64,000 bases of DNA from Neodontobutis hainanensis (Eukaryota > Chordata > Actinopteri > Gobiiformes > Odontobutidae). The stretch is from positions 20,593 through 84,592 of the forward strand of contig JALDNG010000814.1 in assembly GCA_024349245.1 (NCBI GenBank), written 5' to 3'. Of this stretch, positions 13,001-25,719 are shown piece by piece; within the stretch, counting starts at the first letter, position 1; each line of letters opens with the position of its first letter. The notes under the pieces were generated by a model. It saw only the letters and a list, made by a program, of their open reading frames with translations. It was not told where the DNA came from and did no database searches. Made by a program: the position numbers and the translations under genes.

Positions 13001-15751
13001 TTATTTATCTCATAAAAGATAATTTTCATCAATATTAATCTGTCAAAAAAATTAATTATCAAACAAAAAAAAGAAATAATGATCTCAAAAAAGAGTGAAG
13101 ACCAAACACAAGCCCATTTTTAAAAAATTAATGAATTAATTTATCACTAAAGGTTAATATTCGAGAATTATTTTTACAGAGTGTAAAAAAGTTCAAACCT
13201 TTTTGAGAAATTAATAATTTGTATGTCTGTAGACAATAAAATTTCTTGTAAATGTTTTCAAGCAAAACATTTTTGTTCAAATTTAAAAGAAATAACACTT
13301 TTTTGATTAAACTCATCCACGCGCAGAATCTAGATGAGTTGATATTTACATGATACATTAATCGATAAAAGTTCATCTTAGATTTCTTTTCTTAATTTCC
13401 TTTTGATATTTATGATATATTTTATCAAATATAATTATATATATTTTTGTCTTCGAGAGTAGTCAAACTATATTTTAATGACTCAATTTTTTGGTTTTTT
13501 TCTTCTAATAGCTGAAACGTTCATCATACAGAGATATATATTTTCAACTTTTAATTGAATAAATAACTTTAGTTTCAAAAAATTTTTCTTCTTTTTAAAA
13601 TTTAATAATGGGTGGTATTACAAATCAGGTTTATCATTCTTCTAAATTTTATTGCTTGGCCTAAAACTGCTGAGAAATTTTTTTAATTTAAAATTGAGAA
13701 AAACTTTAAATTATTGAAAATATTTATTTGAATTCTATAACCCTGTGTTTTAGTAAGGAACAAAATAAATGATTATTCAAGGAATACGTTATTTTATTAC
13801 TGAAATTTTAAGACTGACAAATGTATGTTAGGTACGTTTAAGTTAATATATAATTTTTAAAGGTTTACAGCGATCACTACCTCTTTTCAGATATCCAATC
13901 TTATGAGATTTATGTTAATAGTAGAATGCATTTAAACATGAAAATTCCATAAATTTATCTTAGTCATAAATTTTTTTAATATACGTTACATTTTATTGTG
14001 TATATTTGTTCATTAACTTACTTATTATTGAATAAAACTACTTGTCTCTCAAAAAAGTTAATAATAAAATTATTTTGCATGGTTGTATGAGATGTAAAAA
14101 TGTGATCCTTTTTCATGTTTTTTAAATTTTATTATTTTTATAAAATTTATAAATAACAGATTTAATTATTAATCAAACTCTAAAATATTATCAATATCAA
14201 GGCATATAATTCTAATCAGCGCAAAAAATAAAAAGTTAAAACTAACTGTTTTATGAGTCTAATTTGATTACATTCTTTAATCTTTATTGTACTATGTCCA
14301 AAAATTAAAAAATATTAGATTAATGTATTAAATATAAATCGTTTATCGATGGATAATTTTTATAATACAATATTAAAAATAAAAATATGTTACGATTTTA
14401 TTTACAGAAAAATAATTTGGTTTAAAGTTAACATTTTCATGGATAAAGATAAACGATAAGTGCTAGAAAGCTAATCGTCAAGAAATTAACGAATTTAATA
14501 AACATTATTCCAAAATTTTTTTGGAATATTTTCAATTCAGAATTTTTCAAATAAACATCTATGAATGAAAATGAAAATATTGAATTTTATTCAATTCTTT
14601 ATGTCAATCAAATATTTTACAATTAAGGAATTGTCTCACAGTATATCAACATTTTGAGTTTAAGTAATTCAAATATCAACTTTATTTAACCAAATAAAAT
14701 GATTTTAGTGAATAAATTAGGCATGTGTTACAAAAATAAAAAATATCTCTTATTATTTTTATATAATCATACGATAAATATTGGACTACTTTCTCACAAT
14801 GAAAGACATGTATTTTTCTTTAGAGAATTCCAAGATTCATGAAAAGAAATATCATTAAAATAGATTAATTATCAAAAATATATGGTATCTATTGATGGCA
14901 AATGACGAGTTATTCTTCATAAAATAAATTTTATTCAAAATAGTATGAATTATAATTGACGAAATCACATTGAAACAATCTTTCATGTTCGTGGAAAGAT
15001 TTGAATTTATCATCTTTAATATTATATCATAATAACAATGCTCAATTTGAAAATAGAAATAAAATTTAATTTATTTTAAAGAATTTTTTATTTTTAATGT
15101 CATTCAATGCCACATAAAGTGAGATACCTTTTATGGAATATATCATAACAAGTTAATTCAATTATGTTTGAATTCTGTTTAGACGATAATTTTAAGTGAA
15201 TGGAACATATTATGATAAAATATAAAAAATTTCGTATAAAACAAATAAAATTGAATATCACGTTATTTAATAATTTCTGTTGCTTTATCAGTTATTTTTT
15301 TATCACATATTATTACATTTTATTTGAAAACACAAACGATAAAATAATTTAAATAATGCGCATAAAACTATATATTGACTTATAAATTAAATATGGTTTA
15401 ATAATTTAGATTTACTTCATTGACCTTAAATTATCAATTTACAAATAGCTATTTTTATCTTGCATTCATGTTTTCCCTTTACACACATCTCAAAATATTT
15501 AAATGAAAATATATTTCAGTCAAATCGAACATATGAAAGTATATATTTAATAATATAAATTTCTTATTTTATAAATTTAATGGTTGCTAATTTCTCTGCT
15601 CGAGATAAAACCGTAAAATCTTGTATCAAAAATTATGTCGTAATTTATTAAATAATCGCAAACCGTCCTGTTATAAAAAGCATACTTCATCACTTCATAT
15701 AAATATTCTTGAAATTATGTATCATGATAATTTTATCATTTAGAAAAATAA
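10051..15751. other. A+T-rich stretch without recognisable genes
   Basis: No coding sequence, RNA gene or transposon is seen. The 82-codon minus frame at 13128-13376 has a Lys/Asn/Leu/Phe-rich product typical of translated A+T-rich DNA, and its length is expected by chance. A 23-codon frame at about 15580-15650 (MVANFSARDKTVK) lies just upstream of the membrane exon below and might be an earlier exon; support is poor. Confidence 0.45.
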
Positions 15752-16095
15752 TCGTCTTACAAAGACATACTACCATTACCAATTATCATTATTTTGTGTT
15801 TTGTATTTGGAATTATAATTTTAATTATTATCTTTGCTATATGTAGAATTATAAGACAGTGAAATTACGTAAATCAAATACCATATTGCAACGGTTATGG
15901 AAACCTTGTCGTTTTTCAGTTACACCAGCCGTACACCCTCATGTTGGCAACGTCCCTTATTCAACCGTTCATCCTGTTAACGGATCTCATATTAGTGTGA
16001 GCGCTTCTGATGGAACTTCCCATTTACACGTTTCGAGAGCTATACCAAACACACAAACTCCTGGTATTGTTGGAGTGGGCATTACTCACTATTAA
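15752..16095 (+). CDS. Candidate last exon(s) of a single-pass membrane protein
   Basis: Two adjoining frames together look like the end of a membrane protein. The first (15752-15859) encodes a hydrophobic helix of about 25 residues (PLPIIIILCFVFGII...FAICRIIR). The second (15859-16095) encodes a Pro/His/Val/Ser-rich tail (TPAVHPHVGNV ... PGIVGVGITHY) of clearly non-random composition. They differ by one frame. A short intron would join them in phase: donor GTAGAA at 15843 and acceptor TTTTTCAG ending at 15919, 77 bp. Otherwise a 1-bp shift near 15858 is needed, which would put the basic residues RIIRQ and KLRK next to the helix. A possible upstream acceptor CTTACAAAG ends at 15764. The TAA stop is at 16093-16095, with AATAAA at 16128 and 16132. 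No known family was recognised. Confidence 0.5.
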
Positions 16096-16127
16096 ACAAA
16101 TATATATTTGGATATTGTCGACCTGAC

Positions 16128-16137
16128 AATAAATAAA
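16128..16137 (+). terminator. Overlapping AATAAA poly(A) signals
   Basis: Two overlapping AATAAA hexamers begin 33 and 37 bases after the TAA of the membrane-protein exon, a normal distance. The hexamer is common by chance in such A+T-rich DNA, so this is supporting rather than decisive. Confidence 0.35.
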
Positions 16138-16138
16138 T

Positions 16139-17812
16139 CAAAACTAACTAGATTTTTTCAAAAAAATAAAATTAATTTTTGAATTAGCCATTCACTTGTC
16201 GTTTTTTATAAAAACCAACCTTTAGAGTTTTTAAGATATTTATTCATCAATATATATGTGTATATATACATAATATTTACAAATATAAAAATCGTTTTTA
16301 GATATGTAATAAATTATACATGTATAATCTTCTAGGTTGTTGTTTTTTTTTGAAATATCACTTATAAATAAAATTAGCTAAAAAACAAACAGTTAAATCT
16401 ATTATAATAGATAAATATGACAAAGTGCTCTTCATGATTTGCCTGAAGTGTTTAATTGATGATTTTGTTCACAGAATTAATCTGATTTTCATATGAATAA
16501 ACTTTGTTTCAAACTTTTTTATGAAAGCTGTAAACCTTTTAATAAACTTTCTTTTTTAACAATTACGATACTTTTTTTGTGTTTGCCAAAAAGGTTTTTT
16601 TAAAAAAATGACGCAAAGGCATTAAGAATAAACGTTATGATTTTTTCACATGTATTAAAAAAAATTCATTGAAGAATAATTTTAAATAAACCTGTTAATT
16701 AGATTACAATTAATAATTATAGTAAAATATTTCTCCAAAAACATAATTAAATTAATAATTTCTATTTTTAGTGATCATAATAAAAATTGCTTTTATAAAA
16801 TTATGAAAATTTACGTTTTTATAAATTATTAAATGCAGATTGTTTAATGTAGTTTGACATAAATATCTCAAATTATTTTCTTTGAAAAATTATTCTTTAG
16901 CTAAAATTTTTATTGATTATTATTATATTTTCAAATTATTCTGAGGAGTAAAAATTTTTGGCACGACATCTTCAATGTTTAAAATTCATTTTCTTTGAAA
17001 TTGAGGTAAAAAACAAAACTGAATATATAGGAGAAATCAAAAAATCCATAATCTAGAAAATCGATTTCTAACCATTTATTCATATAATTTATTATTTTAT
17101 TGAAATAAATCAAGGTACTATTTTTTTATTGATAAACAAATATTTGAGGCTAAATACATTAACTTCGAATTTTGAAGTTTTGAAATTTCAAAAATTTTTC
17201 ATGATCATCAGAGTTAAATACATAAAAGTGGAACAACCAAAATAAGGGCATAATTACTTTATTTACATTATAACATAGCATTCATCTCTTAAAAAGTATC
17301 TTACAAAATATAAAATGAGTTTATTTAAATTGATTAAAATAATTTATCAATATAAATACATTATTATTATCAGCTGGTGTTTTTACGATAATTTGTTACA
17401 ATCTTATCTATATGATATTTATAATATAAATAATGGCATCACACATAAAAATTTACAATAAAACAAAGTTCTTATTTAATAATACTCTTCTTTCTATTGT
17501 TAAAAAGTAATATATCAAATTATGATGTTTATCATTTTTATATTGATTCAGTTTTTATTTGAACAAATTATATATGAAAAAGGAATCCTTAATTTTTTAT
17601 AATTAAATAATTCTCGACTAATATTATTCTCTGTTCAAATTTCACACATTATCAATATCATTTGTATGTATTAACATTTTAACAAAACATAATTGTTTTG
17701 AAAATTAAAACTAAATGCTAACAGTTTTGAATTTGAGAAATTGGAAAAATATTATATGATTTCGAATTAAGTATTATTTTATTGCTTTACGTCGTCATAA
17801 ATATAACATTGT
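16139..17812. other. A+T-rich stretch without recognisable genes
   Basis: Nothing recognisable is seen. Confidence 0.45.
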
Positions 17813-17866
17813 TTAACAGAATTCAAAGACAGCTCTCTTCAACCTGTTTTTTCCAGCATTATTAAC
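17813..17866 (-). CDS. Possible tiny terminal exon
   Basis: A small island of ordinary composition in very A+T-rich DNA. On the minus strand a T-rich tract ending TTCATTATTTTAG forms a good splice acceptor (AG at 17868-17867). It is followed by 17 codons (VNNAGKNRLKRAVFEFC) and a TAA at 17815-17813. AATAAA (minus strand) lies at 17783-17778, about 30 bases after the stop. Nothing upstream identifies the gene, and a match this short can arise by chance. Confidence 0.2.
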   Translation of the reverse strand, partial: VNNAGKNRLKRAVFEFC

Positions 17867-20800
17867 CTAAAATAATGAATAAAATAACAATCCTAGCTTT
17901 TAAACATCCCAGAATTTATTGAGGATGAATTATTATTAGTTTCAGAAATTAAATTTTATTAACATATCAGTCAAAGATTTGTTGTTATATATTTCTAAAC
18001 AATGTTTGAAAAAATAAGTTTTATGTTTTAAAGATAAACATTTATTCCACATATGTATTTTAATAATTATTCCTCATAACTTAAGATATTTTTAAATAAA
18101 TTTTAAAATATTTATTGATGATGAACCCCTTGATACAGAAATTTTTAATTCTGAAAAATAAATTTAGATGATATTGATTTAAGTTATAAAGATTTTTATC
18201 CTTTTTATTTTCATTTTTGAATGGCAGTAAAAATAGATTTGCAAAATTTTGTAAATAAAAGCATATAGATTGTGTTAAATTCATAGTATTAAGAAAAAAC
18301 CATTACATTTAAAATAAATTCATTTTAAGATAATTTAATTTTTATTGGGATATTTAGAAGATGAGACGAATTGAAATCTTAAAAATTTTAAAATTAAAAA
18401 AATCTGTTTTTATAATATAAGCATACGTCTGGGCTACCGAAACATTTAAATATTTTTTAATATTATTTTAGAACATATATGTTAGTAAGATGAATTTTTC
18501 ACCTAAATATGCATACACACTTATTATATAAATATTTTAAATAAAATTTTTCTTTCATAATGGTTTAAACGAAAGTTAAAAGATATTTTAATTTCTTTTA
18601 TGTGACACTATGTGGTCTATAATTAAAATTTTAACTATAGGTGTGATGTTTAGAAAAAAACCTTTTAATATTTGATAAAAATTTTCTATTAAGTTTAAAA
18701 TTTGAACATTTTCAAACATAGATTATAATTAATCTTTCAAAAATTTCAGTTAACTTAAAATTTTAAAATATTATAATTTATATTTAAAAGATTACGTATG
18801 ATATTCAGGAAACGACACGTTAAATTATCAGAAATGAAAATATAATTTTTGAATGTTTAAATTTTTATCATTTTAAAATAAAAACTTCGACAAAAGGGAA
18901 AAAAATTTTCTGAATTCTTCAAATTACATCATAAATACTTACATCAATACAAATGAGCCTTTTACTATAAAAATCACGCCATCATTTTAATTTTCACAAA
19001 TTAATTGATTTTTCAAAAAAATAGATATTTATTGATTAATTCTGCTAAAATGTATAAATTTAAGAAATGATTATTAAAACTGATCTTTTAAAAATACAGA
19101 TAAACTTTTTAAACAAATTTTTATCACTTATTTGTTATCTTATATTGAAGAAAAATTTTATGTATATTTAAAGGTTTAATAATTAATATAGCATCTGATA
19201 TGATTTAAAATACAATAATCAATTTTTAATTCCCTTAATATTCAATTGAAAGTTTAAACATGTACAATATTAAAAATATTTACAAAAAGCCTAAAAAGAT
19301 ATTCAAATGGTAGAACATCAAGTTGCTGAGTTTTCATTTATGTTAAGAACGATTTATTTATGCATAAACATGATTATCCTCAGACAATCGGTTTTTGATG
19401 AGAATCATCTCCTTAATTAGTTGTTAAATTTTACTTTAGATATTATGAATGTGAGAATTTTATTTTGAGTAATGAATTAATATATTAGATTTAACCTATT
19501 CTTGCTAACTTTTAAATCCATGAAAATGTATATAATTTCTTATTATTTATTTTAAATTTGCATAATTTAACTTTTCCAAATGAAATTTAAAAAAATCAAA
19601 ATTAAAAAAAAAATCTTTATGTTAATTTAAATTCTTCTCTGATCTTTTTAATATGCAATTAACTGAACAATTATTTTCATTTAATTAACAAAAATAATAT
19701 TAAAATGAAATATATTGATTTGAATGAAGTTATATCAAAGAAATTTAACATTGATTCAATTCTTTTGTGAATTTATTTATATTAAAAATGAATAAATTTT
19801 GTTTATTATTAATTTTAAAAACGCAATGATTTTATCAGAAAGTTTTTTATTGTCGAAAAGAATGTCTTAAATTAATATTCTATACATGTATATCAGAATA
19901 ACATTTCGTGGAATGTATCATTGAATTCATAAAATTTGAAATATTCTCGAGATATCGTATAGATAAATGGATAAAAAAATTTAATTTACTAATAAGTTGA
20001 TTCTCAATGTTTTATTTTAGTTTAATTTATATTTATTGTCTAATAAATCAATGTCTCTCATAAAAATATTTTGATATTAATAACTTAAAATTTTTTAATT
20101 TAGAGTAAATTAACATTGAAAAATTTTTTGATTATCATACTTTTCATCAACTATTTATATTTTTAAGTAAGAGATAATTATTTTTCAAAATATTGTAATG
20201 TATAAAATCCTAGATAACCAAATTTTAGCTTAAATGTTTAAAGAATTCTCCAATTTTTCTGAAATAGGTGAAAATAATAAATAAAAAATTATTTACATCA
20301 TTTATAAATTACTCAATTCTATTCTAGAGTAAAATAAATGATCATATATTAAAATCAATATATAAACAATCAGAACCTATTGAAGTAAAATAAACAATTT
20401 ATATGTTTTATTTATAAAAAAGAGTTTAAATTTTAATTTAGCAGCACAAGTATAAAATTTATCATCGTGTAATAAGATAAATTTCATACGCGGGGTGATT
20501 CATACCTGAACAGTATTATTTACATTCTCAATTATCTAAATATAGAAACATAATCTTACTTGACGAAAATTTTATAACAAAATTAAAAATCAATTCACAC
20601 TATGAATGCTCAAATGGTTTTGTCGATGTTTTATAAGAGTTTCATTCAGGTATATAAAATCTGAATAGATATTGAGTTAGAGATATATATCGTGTTAAAA
20701 AATTTATACTATAATAAATTGAACCATAAACTTTTTACAAAACAAAAAAGACATTTTTTAACTAATATAGCTGAGAAAATTTTGTTGGTTTCATGTCATT

Positions 20801-21105
20801 TAAAAAAAGTATACATTATAAAATCAAATAAGATAATAATATTTTTTTCGTTGAAGTGTAGTGGAAATGTACAGAATATAAGTTTAAAAGCGTATTCAAT
20901 AATCTTGAAAATAAATTTTGGTAAAAAATTGCTTTTCTGAAAATATTGATAAACAAACTAAATTTATAAAATTTTTTTTTATTATCGTAGCATTCATATA
21001 GTGATGTGTTTATTTGTATTATCATGAAAAAATATTTTTATGGAAAGTCTGATATCAAACAACAATATTCAGTGTTTATTCATGTTCATATCTATTGATT
21101 ATTCC
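17867..21105. other. A+T-rich stretch without recognisable genes
   Basis: The frames at 18081-18284 (-), 20692-20940 (+) and 20816-21025 (-) are low-complexity products of A+T-rich DNA, and the last two overlap on opposite strands. None was kept. A G+C-richer run near 20490 (ACGCGGGGTGATTC) has no frame around it. Confidence 0.45.
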
Positions 21106-21111
21106 TTTATT
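21106..21111 (-). terminator. AATAAA poly(A) signal
   Basis: AATAAA on the minus strand, 28 bases after the distal TAA of the candidate membrane-protein exon and about 130 bases after its internal TGA. The closer fit to the distal stop mildly favours the longer tail. The hexamer is frequent by chance here. Confidence 0.3.
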
Positions 21112-21138
21112 ATATTGTCTTTATATATTGCAAACGAC

Positions 21139-21594
21139 TTAATATAATTTAAGTATAACTTTGTTGATGTAAACGGTATCTTCTATGATTTCTTCACATG
21201 ATAGTGGTTGGCCTGATTGATCCTCTTTTTCCTTTAATAATCAAACGAGCTCTACACGACTAATATTATTTTTTGAATGAAAATCATGATAATTTAAAGG
21301 ATCTTTCGTTTGAAGTTGGTCAGCTGAATATGTAAAATTTGATTTCGTATTTTCTTTCTTTTTAAATAAATTTTTTATGACATAAAAAATCCCAAATAAT
21401 ATGAAAAAAGATCCTAACGTTATTATAGTACAAATAAGAAAGATCCTAGTATTTGAATCTGAGGCTCTAGTAAATTGGTCCATCTTTATATTATTAAATA
21501 GTTATTGTTCAAATCTGATTTCTATAGAATTTGGATATCTTTTACAATATCGAAGGCTACCATACATTTTTAAAAAATACCTCAGTGAGTATTT
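21139..21594 (-). CDS. Candidate membrane-protein exon with two internal stop codons
   Basis: The central frame (21483-21241, 80 codons) starts MDQFTRASDSNTRIF. It has one hydrophobic helix (LICTIITLGSFFILFGIFYV) at residues 16-35, then a basic stop-transfer (KNLFKKKENTK) and a polar tail ending SRVELV. The same frame stays open beyond both ends: 33 more codons after its TGA (21243-21241) encode an acidic tail (KEKEDQSGQPLSCEEIIEDT, then VYINKV) ending in TAA at 21141-21139. Upstream, before a TAA at 21504-21502, it reads SLRYCKRYPNSIEIRFEQ. A possible acceptor TGAAATAG lies near 21595. The composition argues for real coding sequence on both sides of each stop. A decayed gene, introns around the stops, or readthrough of the TGA are all possible. 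No known family was recognised. Confidence 0.5.
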
Positions 21595-22701
21595 CTATTT
21601 CAGGAGTAAAAAACTAAAGTAATAACAACCCACCTTTTTAAGAAAATTCAAAACAAATATAAAATATATTTTTGAATTAAAAATTCCACACTATGTAATG
21701 ATAGTTAAAGACAAAATACTTATTATTTTTGTTTGAGAAATACCTTTGATACCAAAGGGAGTGGATGAAAATATGATTGTAAACAAATATATCTGAATAA
21801 TCGATATGTATTTTTCAGAAAAAATGCTAAATTATAAAACTATAACAATATTTGTTGAGAATTTCCGTCATTAAATTTTATAAAATGTAAGCATAGACTT
21901 AAAAATATCAAAAAAACATTACGCTCATATTTTTTTCAATTTGTTATCGATATATAATGTAAATAAATATACTTTTTTAAAATATATTTATCCTTCTCAT
22001 TTATGGTTAATATAACTAAGTCACCATAAAAGATTGTTAAAAAATATCATATTTTTTAAAATGCTATATTTATTATGTTTTTGTTAAATGGTTGAGATAT
22101 CTGATATAATTTGTGATGCGGAGGTTTAACCAAAATACGAAGAGTTATCAAATAAAGACACATAAATTAAATAAAAATAGATTTTAAGATTATATGTTTA
22201 TTAAAATGTAGTTGAGATGAAAACAGGAGTGATGTTTTATGATAACATTATTATTATGTATCTTTCTTTATGAATAATATTCGTGGAATATAAATAAAAG
22301 ACAGCAAAAATTTTTTGATGTATTACATTATAAATATAATAAATGACATAAAGATTCAGAATGTCATGGTTAAATAGTTATAAGATAATCAATAAAAATA
22401 ACATAATTATGAAATTTACCACAATATGATCTGCCATTTTGGTATATTTATAAAATTCAATATTTTCTGAATTGATGTATTTCAAAAGATAATATATTTA
22501 TTAAAAAATTTTTCTGAATTTAAAAGGAAAAGTAGATTAATCGTATTAAAACGATAAAAAAGGGAACGTGCATGCTCATATTCTTCCGATATTTATTGTT
22601 TATGATAAAATAACTTCTTTTTTCGAATTATAAATTTTTAGTATAATCAGAAATTTTAAATACTTTGTTCAAGCCTATGTCTGATTAGTAATATGTCAAA
22701 A
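21595..22701. other. A+T-rich stretch without recognisable genes
   Basis: Nothing recognisable is seen upstream of the retrotransposon remnant. Confidence 0.45.
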
Positions 22702-22836
22702 TATAACAAGTCACAAAGACCCATACATTTATTATATACATGCATAGTGTATCCTGTCGTGAGCTTGCTCAAGTTTCTTATTTTTCCATATGCACAGAAA
22801 TGGCGTGGTCAGAAAATAATCTTACGTTTGTCCAGT
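22702..22836 (+). repeat. Putative 5' LTR of copy A (degenerate)
   Basis: The first 21 or so bases match the proposed 3' LTR start at 26798 at about 17 positions. Further patchy agreement follows (TTATAT, then TGC and TAG runs). The right boundary is uncertain. Confidence 0.35.
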
Positions 22837-24179
22837 CTATCGACTGAAAAATTACGTTCAATCCGTGATTGAAGAAACTTGATTTGGTATGATTCAGTAA
22901 ATTTGAAGATAAGAAAAAACTACTGATTTGATTGAACACCCTTGGTTTTCGAGAATTTGGTCAAATTTAATTTAGTTGAGACCGAATATGATCAAATAGT
23001 CACTCATATGAACAATTTGTCCCTAAAAAGAGATTTCGAGGATTAATATAAGACAATTACTCTCATCACTAAGAAAAAACGATTGAAGAATTCCATTTAA
23101 ACGTCTGCATGCAACATGATGAATTTATAAAAACGCGTCTTTATAAATGGACCATGTATAAATCTAAATTTTAATCTTATTAATTGAATCATCGATCCAA
23201 ACATGAGGCGTTAAATTACCAGAAAGAAATGGTGTATCGTTTTCTTACATAGTAGCTGTGGAGCAAATTACATAATTTCAAAGACCATGAAAGGGAAAAA
23301 ACTCGTTAATTGTTTTTAGGTTGGTTCATTTAGAATCCTTTCAGGAGATGATGAAGTCAAGAAATTATTAGAGGAATTTAAAAATATATATCAAAACCTC
23401 TAAAATCTTAGTCTGCCTAATTGGTATAATTCTTACCAGTATGATCATATATTGAGATTCTCTTGAAATAAAAATCATCGATACATGAGCTTGAAAAAAA
23501 AACATCCTAGAAAACCTATTTATGCCACTACTATACCCACTAAATACAATGTAAAATTGTAAATAACCCTTGTTTAGACAGGTTACTGTCCTTCATTTGT
23601 AACGTATGCTTAAATTTCCTTTCTACGAGGATCAAAATGTTCGAATGTTAACAACTCGATTTTAACTGCTTTTGGTACTCTATTTATAGCAATTGGATCC
23701 ATCAAATATTCTCTATCAATTTTTAACCTCAATATAGTTATTTGATTTAACGTATTATAAATGTTATCTTTCTTTTAAAATTTGTTCTGATGTTTTTATC
23801 AAAAATGAGGTTATCTTTAATTTTTAATCATTAAATGTAGAGATAGAGAACAGCACGATGAACATGATGAAAGAAAATAGAACAAATCAGAATTAATATT
23901 TAATAAATTACATAAAGATATTTTTATTCCTCATGTTAATCTGTGATAATCTTTCTAAAATTCATTCAGAAATATCTGTTTTAAACAAATTATAGTGAAA
24001 TTTTAGAATCTAAGAATATGATGATACATTTTGTGGCCCGTTTGAACATTCCTTCGATGTTAGAAATGCTGAGCAGATTAAAAAAAATATTTTCGAATCC
24101 CGATTTACATACAGATATAACTTCAAAATATTTTATAAGATCTACTTAGAGGAGGAACGTTTAAAAAGTTTCTAAGGCA

Positions 24180-24560
24180 TAAGCGTAATTGATTGTACTG
24201 ATGGCAAAAAAAATCTAGCCTTAAACTTTTATTGTGTTGATAATTTGAAGTTAAATAGTCTTATTGATACTGATGCATATCGAATTCCAAGCGTAGAATA
24301 GGCACTTGATAAACTATCAGGTTAAAAATAGTTAAAAATCATAGATCTTTTCAGCAGATATCGGCAAATTACCATCAAAGAATTGGACCAGCACAAAACT
24401 GCCATCACGACTCCATTCGTCTTTTATGAATTTATTTTTATGGCATTCGGATAAAATAAAGGTTGGTCGAATTTTCTTAAAAACGTTGTTGAGAATATAT
24501 TTTAATCACCTTGTAAATGATATTTAATGATTTATTTCGATGAAACAATGATACCTAAAA
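24180..24560 (+). pseudogene. Gypsy reverse transcriptase remnant (copy A)
   Basis: Remains of the palm and fingers of a Ty3/Gypsy reverse transcriptase, which copies element RNA into DNA. In order: DAYRIPSVE, ALDKLSG, LFSRYRQITIKELDQHKTAI, TTPFVFYEFIFMAFG and IYFDET. They correspond to the family motifs DAYPIPR, LSG, D-L-SGY-QI, TAF-TPFG-YEF-MPFG and the catalytic YLDD. The second Asp of YLDD is replaced by Glu and several stops are present, so it is inactive. Confidence 0.85.
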
Positions 24561-24829
24561 AATCCAGAGAGATAATCTCGTCCAACTTAAGCATACATTC
24601 ACTGTTATTCTTTAAAAAACAATCACAGTTAAATCTTTTAAAATTGCGTTATTCATAACTAAATAAAATTGTCTCTGATATATCAAATTCACAGATGGGA
24701 GTTAAGGGTTATCCAGAGGTTAATGGGATCAAAATTTAAAAATCAACATATGTAGTAGAACTAAAATAATTTCCAGCAATTATCAATTACTTTTGACGAT
24801 TTATTCTCAAATACTAGTGTTATAAGAGG

Positions 24830-25240
24830 TTTAAGGTATTCAAAGAAAAAATATATTCAGTATGTCAGGAATTGGAACCTGATGAGTGTTATACCTACTT
24901 TAAACTTGCTCTTTTGTCAACGCTGGTACTATGATTTCATCGAAATTAACTAAAAATTCTACCTTGAGATATACCGAAGTGAAAAAGAGTTTTGGTCAGT
25001 TCTTTCCTAAAGCAAAATCGATCGCTCTGATGTTGTCATAAAAGAGGCGAAAAAAGTCTTTTCGGATATTGAGCGTTGATATTCAGTAATTTTGAAGGAA
25101 CAACTGGCATCATTTGGGAATTTAAATATTTCGTCTATACATGATCGGTGCAAAATTTAATACTCCGAACTAAATATAATTCACAAAAATCATTTGGTTC
25201 TTGTGGTCTCATGGAATGGCATATTGACTTGTAAATTGAC
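24830..25240 (+). pseudogene. Probable RNase H / connection remnant (copy A)
   Basis: Between the reverse transcriptase and integrase remnants, short pieces such as EVKKSF in one frame and WSHGMAY further on sit where RNase H and its linker are expected. No active-site residues are clear. The assignment rests mostly on position. Confidence 0.35.
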
Positions 25241-25719
25241 ATTTTGTTTGAAAATTTTTTAAAATAATATGAAAAGTTCAAAACAAACATATATTGATAC
25301 GATGTACCGATACTGTTGTAGACTGTCCCATAACCATTGAGGAAATCAAATAATCGAGTTCTGTAGGTCTCCAAATGAGGGAGACTTAGACAGTATGATG
25401 TAGTCATCAAAACTTTTAACTGTGATTATTTAAACGAAAAATGGTTACCTTAAAACTGCCCACCAAAATTTCATACATATTCATTGTCGCAAAATGAAAT
25501 TTCTCTTTAAGAAAGCTAGAATCTAAGGTATAATGGATGATTCAAACTCAAATACTATTTTGCGCGTGTTTATTCTTAAAGTTTCGATCAAAATCGTTCT
25601 TAAAATGTGTCAGGATGAAAGAGGTCACATTAGATTCAAAATAAATGTTATCTAGTAAAAAGAAGATTATATCAGCAAAAAATAGAAGATGTAAAAAATT
25701 GAGATAACTCATGCTATAA

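Noticed and set aside
23221..23251. Similarity between ATGGTGTATCGTTTTCT near 23.23 kb and ATGGTATATCGTTTTCT near 45.21 kb
   Set aside because: 16 of 17 bases match, but the similarity does not extend on either side and may be chance in biased sequence.
25135..25410. 91-codon minus frame MMTTSYCLSLPHL
   Set aside because: Lies antisense to copy A pol between RNase H and integrase; it reads as a shadow.
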